Source of the DNA: Streptomyces sp. Act143
GTDB taxonomy: Bacteria; Actinomycetota; Actinomycetes; Streptomycetales; Streptomycetaceae
Assembly (NCBI RefSeq): GCF_003143935.1
Contig: NZ_QFRX01000001.1
Coordinates: forward strand, 1,808,071-1,872,070
Direction: 5' to 3'
DNA: 64,000 nucleotides
Each line of letters starts with the position of its first letter. Within the stretch, counting starts at the first letter, position 1. Of the stretch, positions 1 through 9,547 are shown piece after piece. The notes under the pieces were generated by a model. It was given only the letters and a program-made list of their open reading frames with translations. It searched no databases and was not told the origin of the DNA. Position numbers and translations under genes: made by a program.

Positions 1-1556
1 ACAAGATCCGGTACCGGGCACTCGACAAGGCGGGGAACGTCTCCGCCGAGAAGAGCGTCGAGTTCACGGTGGTGCCCCCGGCCTCCGACGACACCACGCC
101 GCCGGACACCTCGGCGACGGTGAGCGGTGAACAGGACGCCGACGGGGCGTACCTCGACATGGCCACGGTGACCGTGTCGGCCTCCGACACCGGCTCCGGC
201 GTCAACGGCATCGAGTACGCCCTCGGCACCGGGGCCTGGCAGCCCTACACCGCCCCGGTGATGGTGCACCAGCTCGGCACCCACACCGTGCGCTACCGGG
301 CCACCGACAAGGCGGGGAACGTCGCCGCCGAGCAGAGCGTCCGGTTCACGGTGGTCGCGACACCCACCCCCGACACCGCACCGCCGGTGACCGGAGTGAC
401 CGTCGAGGGCGCGAAGAACTCGGACGGGGCCTACCTCGGCAACGCCAAGGTGACCGTGAGCGCGACCGACGAGGGCGGCTCCGGAGTGGACCGGATCGAG
501 TACTCGATCGACGCCGGACCGTATCTCGTCTACACCGCCCCGGTGGTCGTCGACCGCGCGGGCACCCACACCCTCGCCTACCGGGCCACCGACAAGGCGG
601 GCAACACCGCCGCGGCCCGCACCGTGACCTTCACGGTGGTGCCGAGCCAGGTGCCCGCGCCCAACTGCCCCGAGTTCGACGAGCGGTTGACGGTGATCGT
701 CGGCGACGTCGACTCGGGTGTGCCGAACCGGCTGACCGACAACCGGTGCCGGATCAACGAGTTGATCGAGGACGAGAAGGAGTGGACGTCCCACGCGCTG
801 TTCCTGAAGCACGTGAAGACGGTCCTGGACAAGCTCCTCAAGGAAGGCGTCGTCGACCAGCGCGAGTACAACGCCATCCAGAAGGCCGCCCGCCAGTCCG
901 GGATCGGCAAGCCAGGCCAGACGGAGGGGTACCGCAAGATTCTCGACGGCAGTGCCGAGTCGTTCGCCAAGTGGCAGCAGGTGGGCGGCGGTTCGTTCGG
1001 ACTGAACGCCGACGGGTCCATCACGTCGGGGACTGCCAAGGACGGGCTCGGCATGCTGTGGTTCCCCGAGCGCAAGTACGGTGACTTCTCGCTCCGCCTC
1101 CAGTGGCGCGACGACGCACCGGGGACCGGCAACGCCAACTCCGGTGTCTTCGTGCGCTTCCCGTGGGTCCACGACCACCCCGAGGAGCCGCGCCCCGAGT
1201 GGGCCGCCATCAAGTACGGGCACGAGGTGCAGGTCCTGGACCGGCCCGACGGCGACATGTACAAGACCGGCTCGATCTACGGATTCGACCGCGTGGGCCT
1301 GGCCGGCGCGGGCGTGACCCAGAAGGGCACCTGGAACGACTACGAGATCCGGGTGGTCGACCAGCACTACTCGGTCTACCGCAACGGCGTGCTCATCAAC
1401 GAGTTCGACAACACCGGCGGCCAGGAGTTCTACCCGCCCCGCTCGGACGACCCGGGCACGGACGGCCGGCGGTTCGCCTCCGGATACATCGGACTCCAGG
1501 TGCACAGCACGACGGACGTCGTCTCCTACCGGGACGTGCGGATCAAGGAGTTGTAG
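1..1556 (+). CDS. Secreted Ig-like-repeat protein with C-terminal DUF1080 domain, 5' end outside window
   Basis: This is the C-terminal 517 residues of a larger protein; the reading frame is open to the left edge (first full codon at base 3). It shows the end of one and then two complete repeats of about 95 residues, each ending in a YRATDKAGN-type motif and a FTVV strand, as in OmpL47-like extracellular beta-domains. A short linker with two cysteines follows, then a DUF1080 / 3-keto-disaccharide hydrolase-type lectin fold over roughly the last 190 residues (LRLQWRDD, NSGVFVRFP, NGVLINEFDN). Proteins of this kind in Streptomyces are exported and often carry ThuA or sugar-dehydrogenase domains upstream, which cannot be seen here. 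A role in carbohydrate binding or cleavage is family inference. Its stop overlaps the convergent polymerase gene by 14 bp. Confidence 0.85.
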   Translation, partial: KIRYRALDKAGNVSAEKSVEFTVVPPASDDTTPPDTSATVSGEQDADGAYLDMATVTVSASDTGSGVNGIEYALGTGAWQPYTAPVMVHQLGTHTVRYRATDKAGNVAAEQSVRFTVVATPTPDTAPPVTGVTVEGAKNSDGAYLGNAKVTVSATDEGGSGVDRIEYSIDAGPYLVYTAPVVVDRAGTHTLAYRATDKAGNTAAARTVTFTVVPSQVPAPNCPEFDERLTVIVGDVDSGVPNRLTDNRCRINELIEDEKEWTSHALFLKHVKTVLDKLLKEGVVDQREYNAIQKAARQSGIGKPGQTEGYRKILDGSAESFAKWQQVGGGSFGLNADGSITSGTAKDGLGMLWFPERKYGDFSLRLQWRDDAPGTGNANSGVFVRFPWVHDHPEEPRPEWAAIKYGHEVQVLDRPDGDMYKTGSIYGFDRVGLAGAGVTQKGTWNDYEIRVVDQHYSVYRNGVLINEFDNTGGQEFYPPRSDDPGTDGRRFASGYIGLQVHSTTDVVSYRDVRIKEL

Positions 1557-2568
1557 GCCCGTCCTTCCGGGCTCTGCTCGGCTGTACCCGCTTGGGTTCT
1601 CCCGGCATCTTCGGATACTCGGGCGGGTACGGCAGATCGCCGAGACCGTGGTCGTGCTCGTCCCGGCGGGCCAGTTCCAGCAGGGCCTCCAGCGAGAACG
1701 CGTGAGCGTCCATGTCCGCGTGCACGTCGCCGAGTTCGGCGAAGCGCGCGGGCATGGTCGCGAGATCGAAGTCCTGGGGGTGCGCCACGCCCACCTCGTC
1801 CCAGCGCAGCGGCGCGGAGACGGGGGCGTGCGGGCGGGGTCGTACCGAATAGGCGGAGGCGATCGTGCGGTCCCTGGCGGTCTGGTTGTAGTCGACGAAG
1901 ATGCGTTCGCCCCGCTCCTCCTTCCACCACTTGATCGTCACGTGGTCGGGCATCCGGCGTTCCATCTCCCGCCCGACGGCGATCGCGGCCCGGCGCACCT
2001 GGGTGAAGGTCCAGCGCGGCTCGATGGGCACGAAGACGTGCAGGCCGCGCCCGCCGGACGTCTTGGGCCAGCCCCGCAGCCCCCCGAACTCGTCGAGGAC
2101 GGCGCGCAGTTCGCCGGCGGCGCGGACGGCGTCGTCGTAGTCGGTGCCGGGCTGCGGGTCGAGGTCGATGCGGAGTTCGTCGGGGCGGTCCACGTCGTCG
2201 CGGCGTACCGGCCAGGGGTGGAAGGTGAGGGTGCCGAACTGGGCGGCCCACAGCACGGCGGCCTCCTCCGTCGGGCACATCTCGTCCGCGCTGCGGCCGC
2301 TCGGGAAGGTGATGTGGGCGGTCGGGATCCAGTCCGGCATGTTCTTCGGCGCCCGCTTCTGGAAGAAGGACTCGCCGGTCACCCCGTCGGGGTAGCGCTC
2401 CAGGGTGGTGGGCCGGTCGCGCAGGGCGCGCAGGATGCCCGGGGCGACAGCGATGTAGTACCGGGCGAGGTCCAGCTTGGTGAACCCGCGCTCCGGGAAG
2501 AAGACCTTGTCCGGGCTGGACAGCCGGACGGTCCGCCCGCCCACCTCCAGCTCCACCGCGTCACCCAT
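1543..2568 (-). CDS. LigD-type DNA polymerase/primase domain protein (NHEJ)
   Basis: A stand-alone 341-residue polymerase domain of the archaeo-eukaryotic primase fold, the family that supplies the polymerase module of bacterial LigD. Visible signatures are DKVFFPERGFTK near residues 20-31, the metal-binding DLDP at 135-138, SGGRGLHVFVP near 170, and the KWWKEERGERIFVDYNQ stretch near 210. In non-homologous end joining this domain fills and extends broken ends, preferring ribonucleotides. No ligase or nuclease domain is attached. The ligase is encoded divergently 75 bp away, so the LigD functions are split over two genes. The ATG at 2568 is chosen because family similarity begins immediately after it and a TACCGT -10-like box lies 7 bp upstream. 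Upstream in-frame codons would run into the divergent ligase gene. Confidence 0.92.
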   Translation of the reverse strand: MGDAVELEVGGRTVRLSSPDKVFFPERGFTKLDLARYYIAVAPGILRALRDRPTTLERYPDGVTGESFFQKRAPKNMPDWIPTAHITFPSGRSADEMCPTEEAAVLWAAQFGTLTFHPWPVRRDDVDRPDELRIDLDPQPGTDYDDAVRAAGELRAVLDEFGGLRGWPKTSGGRGLHVFVPIEPRWTFTQVRRAAIAVGREMERRMPDHVTIKWWKEERGERIFVDYNQTARDRTIASAYSVRPRPHAPVSAPLRWDEVGVAHPQDFDLATMPARFAELGDVHADMDAHAFSLEALLELARRDEHDHGLGDLPYPPEYPKMPGEPKRVQPSRARKDGPTTP

Positions 2569-2581
2569 GCGTGCCACGGTA
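2566..2581 (-). promoter_or_regulatory. Candidate leaderless promoter of the polymerase gene
   Basis: Read on the minus strand, TACCGT (2581-2576) is followed by 7 bases and the ATG at 2568. No Shine-Dalgarno sequence fits between them. This spacing is typical of leaderless Streptomyces transcripts; the call is by pattern only. Confidence 0.35.
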
Positions 2582-2643
2582 GGCCAGCGCGACAACCCTC
2601 GCATACCGGGCGAAATCCACCGTCGGCCAGCAGAATCGACAGC

Positions 2644-3714
2644 ATGGATCTGCCGGTCATGCCTCCCGTGAAGCCCATGCTCGCCAAGTCGGTCGCGAAG
2701 ATCCCGCCGGGCATGCAGTACGAGGCGAAGTGGGACGGGTTCCGGGCGATCGTGTTCCGCGACGGGACCGACATCGAGCTGGGCAGCCGCACCGGAAAGC
2801 CGCTGACCAGGTATTTCCCGGAACTGGTGGCCGCCCTGCGCGAGCGCCTGCCCGCGCGCTGCGTGCTGGACGGCGAGATCGTCATCGCCCGCGACGGGCG
2901 GCTCGACTTCGACGCGCTCACCGAGCGCATCCACCCGGCCGACTCCCGGGTGCGGACGCTGGCCGAGCGGACCCCGGCGTCGTTCGTGGCCTTCGACCTG
3001 CTGGCACTGGCCGACGAGTCACTCCTCGACGTCCCGCTGACCGACCGGCGGGCCCTGCTCACCAGAGCCCTGGCCGACGTCACCCCGCCGGTCCACCTGG
3101 CACCGGCGACGACCGACATCGCCGTCGCCCAAGACTGGTTCGAGCAGTACGAGGGAGCCGGACTCGACGGCGTCGTCGCCAAGCCGCTCACCCTGCGCTA
3201 CCTCCAGGACGAGCGCGCCATGTTCAAGATCAAGCACGAGCGGACCGCCGACGTGGTCGTGGCGGGGTACCGCCTCCACAAGAGCGGGCCCGTCGTCGGT
3301 TCACTGCTGCTCGGGCTGTACGACGACCGGGGTGCCCTCCAGCACGTGGGCGTGTCGGCCGCCTTCACCATGAAGCGGCGCGCGGAGCTGGTCGAGGAGC
3401 TGGAGCCGTTGCGCATGGACGACGTCTCGGGGCATCCCTGGGCGGCCTGGTCGGACGAGGCCGCGCACGAGACGGCACGGCTGCCGGGGGCGCCCAGCCG
3501 CTGGTCGGGCAAGAAGGACCTGTCCTGGGTGCCGTTGCGGCCGGAGCGGGTCGCCGAGGTGGCGTACGACCACATGGAGAACGGGGCGCGCTTCCGGCAC
3601 ACGGCCCGCTTCCGCCGCTGGCGCCCGGACCGGACCCCGGAGAGCTGCACGTACGCGCAGCTGGAGGAGCCGGTGCGCTACGACCTGGGCGAGATCCTGG
3701 GATCCCCCGGCTGA
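2644..3714 (+). CDS. ligC: ATP-dependent DNA ligase (LigC-type)
   Basis: 356 residues, the usual size of stand-alone LigC-type ligases. The nucleotidyl-transferase motif I is EAKWDGFRA with the adenylated lysine at residue 29. Motif III/IIIa features (FVAFDLLAL), motif IV (GLDGVVAKP) and motif V (MFKIKHERTADVVVAGYR) follow in order, and then an OB-fold domain with the C-terminal RHTARFRRWRPDR region. The enzyme seals nicks with ATP and partners end-joining polymerases in actinobacteria. It is divergent from the LigD-type polymerase gene, sharing a 75-bp promoter region, which supports a common repair role. No Ku gene is in the window. The ATG at 2644 starts the protein just before the conserved PMLA segment. 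The symbol is given by type, not by orthology to a particular strain. Confidence 0.93.
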   Translation: MDLPVMPPVKPMLAKSVAKIPPGMQYEAKWDGFRAIVFRDGTDIELGSRTGKPLTRYFPELVAALRERLPARCVLDGEIVIARDGRLDFDALTERIHPADSRVRTLAERTPASFVAFDLLALADESLLDVPLTDRRALLTRALADVTPPVHLAPATTDIAVAQDWFEQYEGAGLDGVVAKPLTLRYLQDERAMFKIKHERTADVVVAGYRLHKSGPVVGSLLLGLYDDRGALQHVGVSAAFTMKRRAELVEELEPLRMDDVSGHPWAAWSDEAAHETARLPGAPSRWSGKKDLSWVPLRPERVAEVAYDHMENGARFRHTARFRRWRPDRTPESCTYAQLEEPVRYDLGEILGSPG

Positions 3715-3721
3715 CCGGCGT

Positions 3722-4912
3722 CTACGGCTTCATCAGCACCTTCACCGCGCCGTCCTGCTTGCGCTGGAACATCTCGTACGCGTGCGGCGCGTCGTCGAGC
3801 GGCACACGGTGGGTGGCGAAGTCCTCGACGCCGAGCACGTCCTCGTCCGTGAGGTACGGCAGGATCTCGTCGGTCCAGCGGCGCACGTTGGCCTGGCCCA
3901 TCCGGAGCTGGATCTGCTTGTCGAACAGGGTGAGCAGCGGCAGCGGGTCGGCCATGCCGCCGTAGACGCCGGACAGGGAGATGGTGCCGCCGCGGCGGAC
4001 CAGGTCGATGGCGGTGTAGAGGGCGGCGAGCCGGTCGACGCTGAAGCGTTCCGCGAAGGGGCCGCTCAGTTTCCGCGGCAGCAGGGCCGCGGCGTTCTGG
4101 GCGAGGCGGGCGGCGGCGCTGCCGTGGGCCTCGGTGCCGACCGCGTCGATCACGGCGTCGGGGCCGCGGCCGTCGGTGCGGTCACGGATCGCGGCGACGA
4201 GCTCCTTCTCGCCGTCGAAGTCCCGCAGGTCGAAGACCTCCACGCCGCGCTGCGCGGCCCGGTGCAGCCGCGCGGTCACCAGGTCCACCCCGAACACCGT
4301 TCCGGCGCCCCGCAGTCGGGCGACCCGGCAGGCCATGTCACCGATCGGCCCGAGGCCGAGCACGGCGACGCTGCCGCCCTGCGGGACGTCCGCGTAGGCG
4401 ACCGCCTGCCAGGCGGTGGGCAGGACGTCGGAGAGGTAGACGAAGCGGTCGTCGGGCGGCCCCTCGGGCACCTTGATCGGGCCGAACTGGGCCTGCGGGA
4501 CGCGCAGATACTCGGCCTGCGCACCCGGTACGGCCCCGTACAGCCGGGTGTAGCCGAAGAGGGCGGCACCCATGCCCTCGCCGGTGACCTGGGTGGTCTC
4601 GCACTGAGTGGGCAGGGAGTTCTCGCACATCCAGCAGCTGCCGCAGGCGATCTGGAAGGGGACGACGACCCGGTCGCCCGCCTTGAGGTCGGGCACCGCG
4701 GCGCCGACCTCCTCGACGATGCCCATGGGCTCGTGGCCGAGGATGTCGCCCGGCGTCATGAACGGGGTGAGCACCTCGTACAGATGCAGGTCGGAGCCGC
4801 ACAACCCGCTGGAGGTGATGCGGATGACCGCGTCCGTCGGCTCCTGGATCTTTGGATCGGGCACGCTCTCCACCCGTACGTCCCGCTTGCCCTGCCAGGT
4901 CACTGCCTTCAT
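3722..4912 (-). CDS. Zinc-dependent alcohol dehydrogenase (MDR family)
   Basis: 396 residues of the medium-chain dehydrogenase/reductase superfamily. The catalytic zinc site is seen as GLCGSDLHLYE near residue 37 and GHEPMG near 60. The structural zinc cysteines lie in CGSCWMCENSLPTQC near residues 90-104. The Rossmann nucleotide-binding loop is VLGLGPIGDMA near residue 185. The longer substrate loop and overall length resemble glutathione-independent formaldehyde dehydrogenase-like enzymes, so an NAD-linked oxidation of a small alcohol or aldehyde is likely, but the substrate is not visible. The ATG at 4912 places MKAVTWQG at the N-terminus, as is usual for this family. It is convergent with the ligase gene (7 bp gap) and is probably monocistronic. 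Confidence 0.93.
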   Translation of the reverse strand: MKAVTWQGKRDVRVESVPDPKIQEPTDAVIRITSSGLCGSDLHLYEVLTPFMTPGDILGHEPMGIVEEVGAAVPDLKAGDRVVVPFQIACGSCWMCENSLPTQCETTQVTGEGMGAALFGYTRLYGAVPGAQAEYLRVPQAQFGPIKVPEGPPDDRFVYLSDVLPTAWQAVAYADVPQGGSVAVLGLGPIGDMACRVARLRGAGTVFGVDLVTARLHRAAQRGVEVFDLRDFDGEKELVAAIRDRTDGRGPDAVIDAVGTEAHGSAAARLAQNAAALLPRKLSGPFAERFSVDRLAALYTAIDLVRRGGTISLSGVYGGMADPLPLLTLFDKQIQLRMGQANVRRWTDEILPYLTDEDVLGVEDFATHRVPLDDAPHAYEMFQRKQDGAVKVLMKP

Positions 4913-5030
4913 CGTGGCGCACTCCCTTCCGCCTGCGGATGTCCCTCGCGGAGGGGCCCCGGGTACCCGGCCGCACCGCGGCGAACCGCGCCGAACCGCG
5001 TTCTGGGCCGCTCGGCGTAGCAACGCGCTC

Positions 5031-5072
5031 CGTCGGAGGTATTCAGCCCGACGTCAGAGGTATTCACCCCGG
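5031..5072. repeat. Two adjacent 21-bp imperfect direct repeats in a divergent promoter region
   Basis: Bases 5031-5051 and 5052-5072 match at 18 of 21 positions, both carrying the core GAGGTATTCA. They lie between the divergent alcohol dehydrogenase and the DUF3048 lipoprotein genes, where a regulator binding as a head-to-tail pair could act on either gene. No known motif is recognised. Confidence 0.6.
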
Positions 5073-5141
5073 CCTCTCACATCCGACCGGGTATGGCCAT
5101 CCATGAACACATAAGCGCACAATCAGCGAAACGAGACTCTG

Positions 5142-6122
5142 GTGGCGACGGTGGGCATGGGACGACAGGCGCGCACGCGACGCGCCGCACCTACGGCGGC
5201 GCTCCTCGCCGCCGCACTGACGATCTCCCTGGCGGCGGGCTGCACGGGCCCGAACGGACTCGGGTCGACGGACGACGGCCGCCGGCCGTCGCAGAGCGAG
5301 CCGGCCGGTGCGTCCGTCCTGGCGGTGAAGATCGACAACTCCCGGGCCGCCCGGCCGCACACGGGCACCGACTCCGCGGACATCGTCTACGCCGAGCAGG
5401 TCGAGGGAGGTCTGAGCCGCCTGATGGCGGTCTACGCGACCAAGCTCCCGAAGGTCGTCGGGCCGGTGCGCAGCGCCCGGGAGTCCGATCTGGAGCTGCT
5501 GCGCCAGTTCGACCACCCGACGCTCGCGTTCTCCGGGGCCCAGGGAAAGCTGATGCCGCTGATCGACAAGGCGCCGCTGGACGCGCAGACGCCCGGCAAG
5601 ACCTCCGGCGCCTACTTCCGCGGCACCGACCGGCCCGCCCCGCACAACCTGTATCTCCGGCCGTCCCGGCTGCTGCGCGCCGCGCCCGGCGCGGCGGCCC
5701 TGACCACCGGCTTCACCTACGGCTCCGCCCCGTCGGGCGGCAAGAGGGACACCTCGGAGACCGTGCGCTACCCGGCGGCCACCTACACCTTCACCTGGTC
5801 GTCGAGCCGCAGGCGCTACCTGGTCTCGATGGACGGCACCGCGGCGGTGACGACCGGCGGCAAGCGGCTCGCCCCGGCGACGGTCGTGGTGCAGTACGTG
5901 AAGATCCGCAAGTCCGACTTCTACGACTTCCTCGGGAACAACACGCCGTACACCGAGACCGTGGGCTCGGGGAACGCCAAGGTGCTGCGCGGCGGGAAGG
6001 CGTACAACGTCCGCTGGGAGCGCGACAGGGCGACGGACGGCACGACGTTCACGACGAGCGGGGGCGACCCGGTGCGTTTCGCCGAGGGGCAGGTGTGGGT
6101 GCTGTTCGCCAAGGCATCCTGA
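5142..6122 (+). CDS. DUF3048 domain lipoprotein
   Basis: 326 residues. The N-terminus has basic residues, a hydrophobic stretch and a lipobox LAAGC, so the mature protein should be anchored on the outer face of the membrane. The DUF3048 N-terminal domain is recognisable from VLAVKIDNSRAARPHTG through the SADIVYAEQVEGGLSRLMAVY and GPVRSARESDLELL segments. The C-terminal DUF3048_C part covers roughly residues 210-325. The family, which includes Bacillus YerB, has no established biochemical role. The start is uncertain among GTG 5142, GTG 5151 and ATG 5157; none has a strong ribosome-binding site, and all leave the lipobox intact. The gene stands alone, convergent with the pcaV-like gene. Confidence 0.88.
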   Translation: MATVGMGRQARTRRAAPTAALLAAALTISLAAGCTGPNGLGSTDDGRRPSQSEPAGASVLAVKIDNSRAARPHTGTDSADIVYAEQVEGGLSRLMAVYATKLPKVVGPVRSARESDLELLRQFDHPTLAFSGAQGKLMPLIDKAPLDAQTPGKTSGAYFRGTDRPAPHNLYLRPSRLLRAAPGAAALTTGFTYGSAPSGGKRDTSETVRYPAATYTFTWSSSRRRYLVSMDGTAAVTTGGKRLAPATVVVQYVKIRKSDFYDFLGNNTPYTETVGSGNAKVLRGGKAYNVRWERDRATDGTTFTTSGGDPVRFAEGQVWVLFAKAS

Positions 6123-6130
6123 GGGCTTGG

Positions 6131-6595
6131 TCAGCGCTGCGCCGCGAGGGGTTCCGCCGGGTTGCGGAGCCCCTCGGCCGCGTCCGCGACCCGCTGGATC
6201 AGCTCGCAGAAGACGGACTGCTCCGCGGCGGACAGCGGAGCCAGGAAGACCTGGTTCATCCGGGCCGTGCGCACGGTCAGCTTGCGGTGCGTGCGCAGCC
6301 CGTCGTCGGTGAGCCGCAGCAGGAAACGGCGGCCGTCCTGCGGGTCGCGCACCTTGTCGAGCAGCCCGCGGCGGCCGAGCCGGCTGATCACCTCGGCGAT
6401 GGTCGACCGGTCGAGCCCCACCCGCTCCCCCACCGTGCGCTGGTCGAGGCCCGGCTCGGCGACGAGCGCGTTGAGGACCGCGAACTGCGGGGAGGTGATC
6501 TCCTCCGAGACCATCGTGTTCCAGAGCAGGTAGTGCGCCTGCTGGAGTCGGCGGGCCAGGTGCCCGGGGTGGGTGGTGAGGTCCACCGCGGCCAT
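6131..6595 (-). CDS. pcaV: MarR-family repressor of the protocatechuate operon (PcaV-like)
   Basis: 154 residues with a winged helix typical of MarR proteins (QRTVGERVGLDRSTIAEVISRL as the recognition region, DPQDGRRFLLRLT as the wing). It is transcribed divergently from pcaI, the position held by pcaV in Streptomyces coelicolor, where the repressor is released by protocatechuate. With the ATG at 6595 an arginine falls at residue 15, the position I recall as ligand-contacting in PcaV; that agreement supports the start but rests on memory. Longer in-frame starts upstream would add 33 residues without family character. The intergenic region holds a perfect 12-bp palindrome next to pcaI. Confidence 0.9.
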   Translation of the reverse strand: MAAVDLTTHPGHLARRLQQAHYLLWNTMVSEEITSPQFAVLNALVAEPGLDQRTVGERVGLDRSTIAEVISRLGRRGLLDKVRDPQDGRRFLLRLTDDGLRTHRKLTVRTARMNQVFLAPLSAAEQSVFCELIQRVADAAEGLRNPAEPLAAQR

Positions 6596-6760
6596 GTGCG
6601 CTCCCGAGAGTTCGATTCGTACGTGCACTGAACAATACCTGGCGACGCTCTGACTGTCTGCACACCCGCAGACCCGGCCGGCCTCACGTTTCACCTGGGT
6701 CTTGACGCGATCCTCGACCGGTGGCAGCGTGAAGGAAACTTCACCGAAATAGTCAGTGCC

Positions 6761-6772
6761 CTGATTAATCAG
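6761..6772. promoter_or_regulatory. Perfect 12-bp palindrome, candidate PcaV operator
   Basis: CTGATTAATCAG is self-complementary over all 12 bases and lies 18 bp before the pcaI start codon, in the gap shared with the divergent MarR gene. MarR dimers bind such AT-centred palindromes, and binding here would block pca operon transcription. Confidence 0.65.
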
Positions 6773-6790
6773 CGAGATGGAGCTTCACGC

Positions 6791-7573
6791 ATGGACAAGG
6801 TGGTCGCCACAGTCGCCGAGGCGGTGGCCGATGTGCCGGACGGCGCGAGTCTCGCCGTCGGCGGCTTCGGGCTGAGCGGGGTGCCGAACGTGCTGATCCA
6901 GGCGCTGTACGAGCGCGGCGTCAGCGGCCTGCGGGTGGTCTCCAACAACTGCGGCGCGATGGAGTCCGGCCTGGCGGTCCTGCTGGCGGCGGGCCGCATC
7001 GCGCGCGTGACGGGTTCCTACATCGGGGCCAACAAGGAGTTCGCCCGGCAGTACCTGTCCGGCGAACTGGAGGTGGAGATGATCCCGCAGGGCACGCTGG
7101 CCGAGCGGCTGCGGGCCGGGGGTGCGGGCATCCCCGCCTTCTACACCCCCGCCGGGGTCGGCACCCAGGTCGCCGAGGGCGGGCTGCCGTGGCGCTACGA
7201 CGGTTCCGGCGGCGTCGCGCTGGCGTCGCCGCCGAAGGAGGTGCGGGAGTTCGACGGCGCGGAGTACGTGCTGGAGCGGGGCATCCGTACCGACTTCGCG
7301 CTGGTGCGGGCCGCGCGCGGTGACCGGCACGGCAACCTCGTCTTCAACAAGTCCGCCCGCAATTTCAACCCCCTGGCCGCGATGGCCGGGCGGGTCACGG
7401 TCGCGGAGGTGGAGGAGCTCGTCGAACCCGGCGAGATCGACCCGGACGCCGTGCACCTGCCGGGGATCTTCGTACAGCGGGTGGTGGCGCTGACGCCGGA
7501 CCAGGCCGCCGACAAGATGATCGAACAGCGGACGGTCTCCGCCGGCGCTGCCGAGGGAACGGTGAGCAACTGA
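6791..7573 (+). CDS. pcaI: 3-oxoadipate CoA-transferase alpha subunit
   Basis: 260 residues of CoA-transferase family I, subunit A. The glycine-rich [11 protein letters not shown] loop near residue 20, [14 protein letters not shown] near 55 and [14 protein letters not shown] near 118 are typical. With PcaJ it moves CoA from succinyl-CoA to 3-oxoadipate, the penultimate step of the beta-ketoadipate pathway. It is the first gene of pcaIJFHGBL, preceded by a GATGGAG ribosome-binding site. Its stop overlaps the pcaJ start (TGATG), implying translational coupling and equal amounts of the two subunits. Confidence 0.96.
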   Translation: MDKVVATVAEAVADVPDGASLAVGGFGLSGVPNVLIQALYERGVSGLRVVSNNCGAMESGLAVLLAAGRIARVTGSYIGANKEFARQYLSGELEVEMIPQGTLAERLRAGGAGIPAFYTPAGVGTQVAEGGLPWRYDGSGGVALASPPKEVREFDGAEYVLERGIRTDFALVRAARGDRHGNLVFNKSARNFNPLAAMAGRVTVAEVEELVEPGEIDPDAVHLPGIFVQRVVALTPDQAADKMIEQRTVSAGAAEGTVSN

Positions 7574-8213
7574 TGGCCTGGACACGCGAGCAGATGGCCG
7601 CGCGGGCGGCACGCGAGCTGACCGACGGGCAGTACGTCAATCTCGGCATCGGCCTGCCCACCCTGATCCCGAACTACCTCCCGCCGGGCGTGGAGGTGGT
7701 GCTGGAGAGCGAGAACGGCATCCTGGGCACCGGGCCCTATCCGGCCGAGGACGCCGTCGACCCGGATCTGATCAACGCGGGCAAGGAGACCGTCACGGTG
7801 CTGCCGGGCGCCTCCTTCTTCGACTCGGCGCTGTCGTTCTCGATGATCCGCGGCGGGCACATCGATGTCGCCGTGCTCGGCGCGATGCAGGTCTCCGAGA
7901 AGGGCGACCTGGCGAACTGGGCGATCCCCGGGAAGATGATCACCGGGATCGGCGGGGCGATGGACCTCGTCCACGGCGCCCGCACCGTCATCGTGGTGAT
8001 GACCCACACCGCCAAGGACGGCTCGCCGAAGATCCTGACCGAGTGCGCGCTGCCGCTCACGGGAAAGGCGTGTGTGAACCGGGTCATCACCGATCTCGGC
8101 GTGATCGACGTGACCACGGACGGACTGGTGTTGACCGAGGTCGCACCGGAAGTCACCGTCGACGAGGTCATCGCCAAGACCGACGCCAAGCTGACCGTCG
8201 TGGAGGACCTGCT

Positions 8214-8217
<4 letters not shown>
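7573..8217 (+). CDS. pcaJ: 3-oxoadipate CoA-transferase beta subunit
   Basis: 214 residues, the usual size for the B subunit. The catalytic glutamate lies in the ESENG motif at residues 45-49 (Glu47), and the LGIGLPT and [10 protein letters not shown] segments are conserved. It forms the active site with PcaI and completes CoA transfer to 3-oxoadipate. It overlaps pcaI by one base and its own stop overlaps the GTG start of pcaF (GTGA), so the three genes are translated as a coupled unit. Confidence 0.96.
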
Positions 8218-9420
<1,203 letters not shown>

Positions 9421-9425
<5 letters not shown>

Positions 9426-9527
9426 GCACACCGAAGAACGCTGAGCACACCGAAGAACGCTGAGCAGACCGTAGAACGCCGAAGAACACAGAAGAGCGCC
9501 CAAGAGCGCCGAAGAAGGCCGACGAAC
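9421..9527. repeat. 19-bp tandem repeats grading into 10-bp degenerate repeats, pcaF-pcaH gap
   Basis: Three 19-bp units lie at 9421-9439, 9440-9458 and 9459-9477; the first two are identical and the third has two changes. Five decamers related to GCCGAAGAAC follow at 9478-9527. The array fills almost all of the otherwise short gap between pcaF and pcaH and is purine-rich in its second half. The pcaF stop codon lies inside unit 1. Confidence 0.9.
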
Positions 9528-9547
9528 GTCAAGCCCCGGGATTTTCC

